Shown here: positions 61,765 through 64,000 of the stretch, one piece after another
Position numbering within the stretch: the stretch's first letter is position 1
Layout of the letters: each line of letters starts with the position of its first letter
Assembly (NCBI GenBank): GCA_003342895.1
Contig: PTFA01000277.1
Location: 1,049,288-1,113,287, forward strand
Reading direction: 5' to 3'
Source: Casuarius casuarius
Lineage: Eukaryota; Chordata; Aves; Casuariiformes; Casuariidae
DNA: 64,000 nucleotides
Notes under the pieces: generated by a model
The model's database searches: none
What the model was told of the DNA's origin: nothing
What the model saw: only the letters and a program-made list of their open reading frames with translations
Translations under genes and position numbers: made by a program

Positions 61765-62800
61765 GGGAGTAGTGACCAGAACTGTATGCAGCATTTAAGA
61801 TAGAGGCACATTATGGCTTCTTGTAGAACTCTTTTTTTCTTCACTGTGAGGGCTTCCCTAGGAAATCCTAACATTGTTTACCTTTTAGTCATCATTGAGC
61901 TGATATTTTTAGAGAATTATTTTAACTGACTAGAAATTTCTCTGCTTAATAGTAGTGACTAATTTATAGCTGAGTATTATATGTAGACATAAGGCTGGTT
62001 TTCATTATGCATGTTAATTTGACTTCATTGACATTGCATGTGGTCTGTTTTATTGACTAGTCGCTTAGAACTGTGATAGCCATCTCTAGTTCTTTGTGGT
62101 AACTTTAGCATTAACTATCCTAAATCAGGAAAAAAACCTTGTCACTTCAATACTCCGTCACTTCTGAATATATTGAACCACACAATTCCAGTGCAGGTCC
62201 CTGTTGAACCGCTGGCTAATACAATTATGAAAATTGCTTATTTCTATCCTTTTCTCTCTATATTCTAACAACTAAATAACACCCAGGAAAATCTGTTACT
62301 TTATCTTATGGCATCTGAGAGTTCTCTAAGAAATTGCAAAACTATCTCAAAAGACTTTTGGAAAGCCACGCTATAGTAGTCAACTGAATCATATATCTCA
62401 GTGTCTATTGATGTCTTCAAAAATTTCATGTTTGTGAGGCGTAACTTTCTCTTCTGCAAAGCTATTTTGACTATTCTTCATTATGTCGTATTTATCTAGG
62501 TCTCTATCAGTTCTGTTCCATATAATAATTTCTACCAATTTGCCCAATAGAGAAATCTTATATATTGGTTTCTGTTTCCCCTGATTCCTACCAAATTTCT
62601 TAAAAGTTGCTGTCTAATAATCAGTTTTTATTCCTCTGTTATCAAGGTTAATTGTAATTAATACATTACATGTCACAATTAGTCCAGCAGTTTTATATTT
62701 AACTTCCTTTCGAAATCTTAGATGATGCATGATGTCCCTGGCAATTTCTAACTACCTACTGTATCCATTTCATTTTAACTGAAAATGTAGTGTTCTAGCA
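61765..62800 (-). mobile_element. Ancient CR1 (L3-like) LINE relic, about 1 kb, inverted
   Basis: Plus-strand words line up, in order, with the reverse of the old amniote CR1/L3 consensus: GACCAGAACTGTATGCAGCA, CTTCATTGACATTGCATGTG, AGTGCAGGTCCCTGTTGAAC, AAGACTTTTGGAAAGCCACG, TAATTTCTACCAATTTGCCC, ATATATTGGTTTCTGTTTCC and TTAGTCCAGCAGTTTTATAT. It covers the C-terminal part of the reverse-transcriptase ORF and the 3' region but is too decayed to code. It is much older than the CR1 copies at 8.4 and 28 kb. The ends are approximate. Confidence 0.75.
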
Positions 62801-63096
62801 TTTCCTCCCACCTGCCTTCTCTGTTCTGTATCCTTGCCCCAGAAGTGGGATACTGTCCCCAATTCATAATAATGGTGTTACATTTCTTAGATAATTGGTG
62901 CATTTTTAGGGACTGTTATTTTATGTATTTCATACCCTAGCTGATGAGTTCATCAGGTATCACATACTGATTTTGGGAAACCATTTTGACAAGTGTTGTC
63001 CCATGAATACCTACTATTTCAAATTTGCCTTTTCTAACGGAAAATTTCCCGTACCTATTGCTAGAGTTATGGGAAGGTTTTAGTGGTGATTTAATT

Positions 63097-63126
63097 ATTT
63101 TTATTTATTTATTTATTCATTTATTT
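63097..63126 (+). repeat. Microsatellite (ATTT)n, one interruption
   Basis: About seven ATTT units, one changed to ATTC. Confidence 0.9.
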
Positions 63127-63938
63127 TGGTAGAGCTGTAGAGAACAAGAACAAATGAAAAGGTGTGCAAAGTTGCCCAGTAAGTAGGTGGCACGAAGTAG
63201 CGAGGCTATGCAGTTCTGCAGTTGACTCAGCCATTTGGATTATTTAAAGTTTTCATTCATAAACTCAATATCTGTACTGAATTATGCTCACGTTTCATTA
63301 TGTTGGTGCTGAGACTTAGGTATCTGCAAGAACTTTTTCTCAGCACAGCCCATACAAACTACTGGAATACTCTTCTGAAGTTTTGAGGGCTGTTGAATTT
63401 GGAATTCACTTCATCTTTGATCTAGCAGATTTCAGATTTGGCAGCCTTTGGAGCATTGTGTAAGATGCATAAATTTGATACAGTCTGGGATTAATTTTTT
63501 TGTGTTTATTTCCTAACAGCTTGGTTGCTAATGGCCTTCCAGCTGCAGCTCTGGCAGTAGTTTTTTCATGTTTCTGTGCAGTTTTGCAGGAATTGATTTG
63601 CTTGCCTTTTGTAATGAGGCTTACTGGAAACACACACAAGTGTTTTAAAAATTGGTATCTGGATAAGCACAACCAAGCAATAAACTAAAATTATTTTTTG
63701 GTCAATAGCACTAAGAGTTTAAAATGACTATGTCGCTATGGTGTGGAATGCCAGACTTTGTCTGTATTCAAGATACGATACAAAAGCTATTACCAGGTTT
63801 CAGAACAGGTTGTGTGGTACTTCTGAAACTTCTGGTGTGTGTTTTTACTAACGTAAGTTAGCCGATAGGCTAGTGTACAGGCAAGTCACACCCACTTTTT
63901 TCTTTCAGAAGTGAAACTTGAGAAAAGAGAGCTACATN

Positions 63939-63954
63939 CATGCATGCATGCATG
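63939..63954 (+). repeat. Microsatellite (CATG)4
   Basis: Four perfect self-complementary CATG units preceded by CATN. The N at 63938 may hide a further unit. Confidence 0.9.
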
Positions 63955-64000
63955 AAACAAGCAAAAGCATATTGCTGAAGGTCATGTGCTCCCTTAAAGT

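Larger units (their letters stand above)
45397..64000 (+). other. CTNNA3: CTNNA3 intron downstream of the second exon (partial)
   Basis: The intron begins at the donor GTATGA and runs off the end of the window. The next alpha-catenin exon would start by completing a Glu codon and continue H-I-L-E-D-V-N-K-C. No such frame is found, so the intron is longer than 18.6 kb. It contains two recognisable CR1 relics on the minus strand and several simple repeats. Confidence 0.9.
62801..64000. other. Intronic sequence, simple repeats
   Basis: No gene was found. It holds an (ATTT)n tract at 63097-63126 and (CATG)4 near the end. The overlapping frames at 63406-63688 are chance. Confidence 0.55.

Noticed and set aside
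45397..64000. Possible next CTNNA3 exon
   Set aside because: No reading frame gives the expected H-I-L-E-D-V-N-K-C continuation, so the exon must lie beyond the window.
1..64000. tRNA, 5S, U6, 7SK, CRISPR array or multi-gene system
   Set aside because: No matching motifs were seen by eye. The window is a eukaryotic intron without gene clusters. A covariance-model scan was not possible here.

Overview
The window is vertebrate, almost certainly avian, genomic DNA lying inside one large gene, and almost all of it is intron. Two short coding exons are certain. They lie on the + strand at 10283-10375 and 45240-45396 and encode consecutive parts of the middle (M) region of an alpha-catenin. The residues fit alpha-T-catenin (CTNNA3) better than alpha-E (CTNNA1) or alpha-N (CTNNA2). 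The rest of the gene lies outside the window. The intron between the exons is 34,864 bp, and at least 10.3 kb and 18.6 kb of the flanking introns are also present. The bird (sauropsid) origin is inferred from the repeats: nearly all recognisable ones are CR1 LINEs, with no Alu, B1 or L1. The DNA is AT-rich throughout. Scattered single N bases and a 5-N gap in a poly-C tract point to a draft assembly.

Layout. 1-10282 is the upstream intron. It holds a pyrimidine-rich stretch (3.0-4.3 kb), a frameshifted minus-strand relic of an unidentified coding sequence that looks like a processed pseudogene (5.3-6.05 kb), and a CR1 3' end (8.4 kb). 10376-45239 is the complete intron. It holds a 34-bp tandem duplication (16.4 kb), possible ancient SINE fragments (19.3 and 25.9 kb), a small CR1 fragment bounded by 16-bp direct repeats (27.0 kb), a related longer inverted CR1 (28.2-28.9 kb), a G-rich LTR-like element with an internal 165-bp repeat (32.6-34.2 kb), an old CR1 (34.8 kb), an AT-only tract (38.3 kb) and another CR1 (40.6-41.1 kb). 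45397-64000 is the downstream intron. It holds a CR1 at 53.5-54.2 kb, a very old CR1 relic at 61.8-62.8 kb and several simple repeats.

The two exons join in phase (0 to 0, ending in phase 1) and encode 83 complete codons. Alpha-T-catenin links cadherin-catenin complexes to actin and is prominent in heart muscle and testis. No other functional gene, no RNA gene and no nested gene was found. The open frames outside the exons are short, lack family signatures and behave like chance ORFs. I saw no new multi-gene system. The items most worth checking are the unidentified retropseudogene, the bounded CR1 fragment with its inverted partner, the LTR-like element, and a few intronic stretches that look like conserved non-coding DNA.
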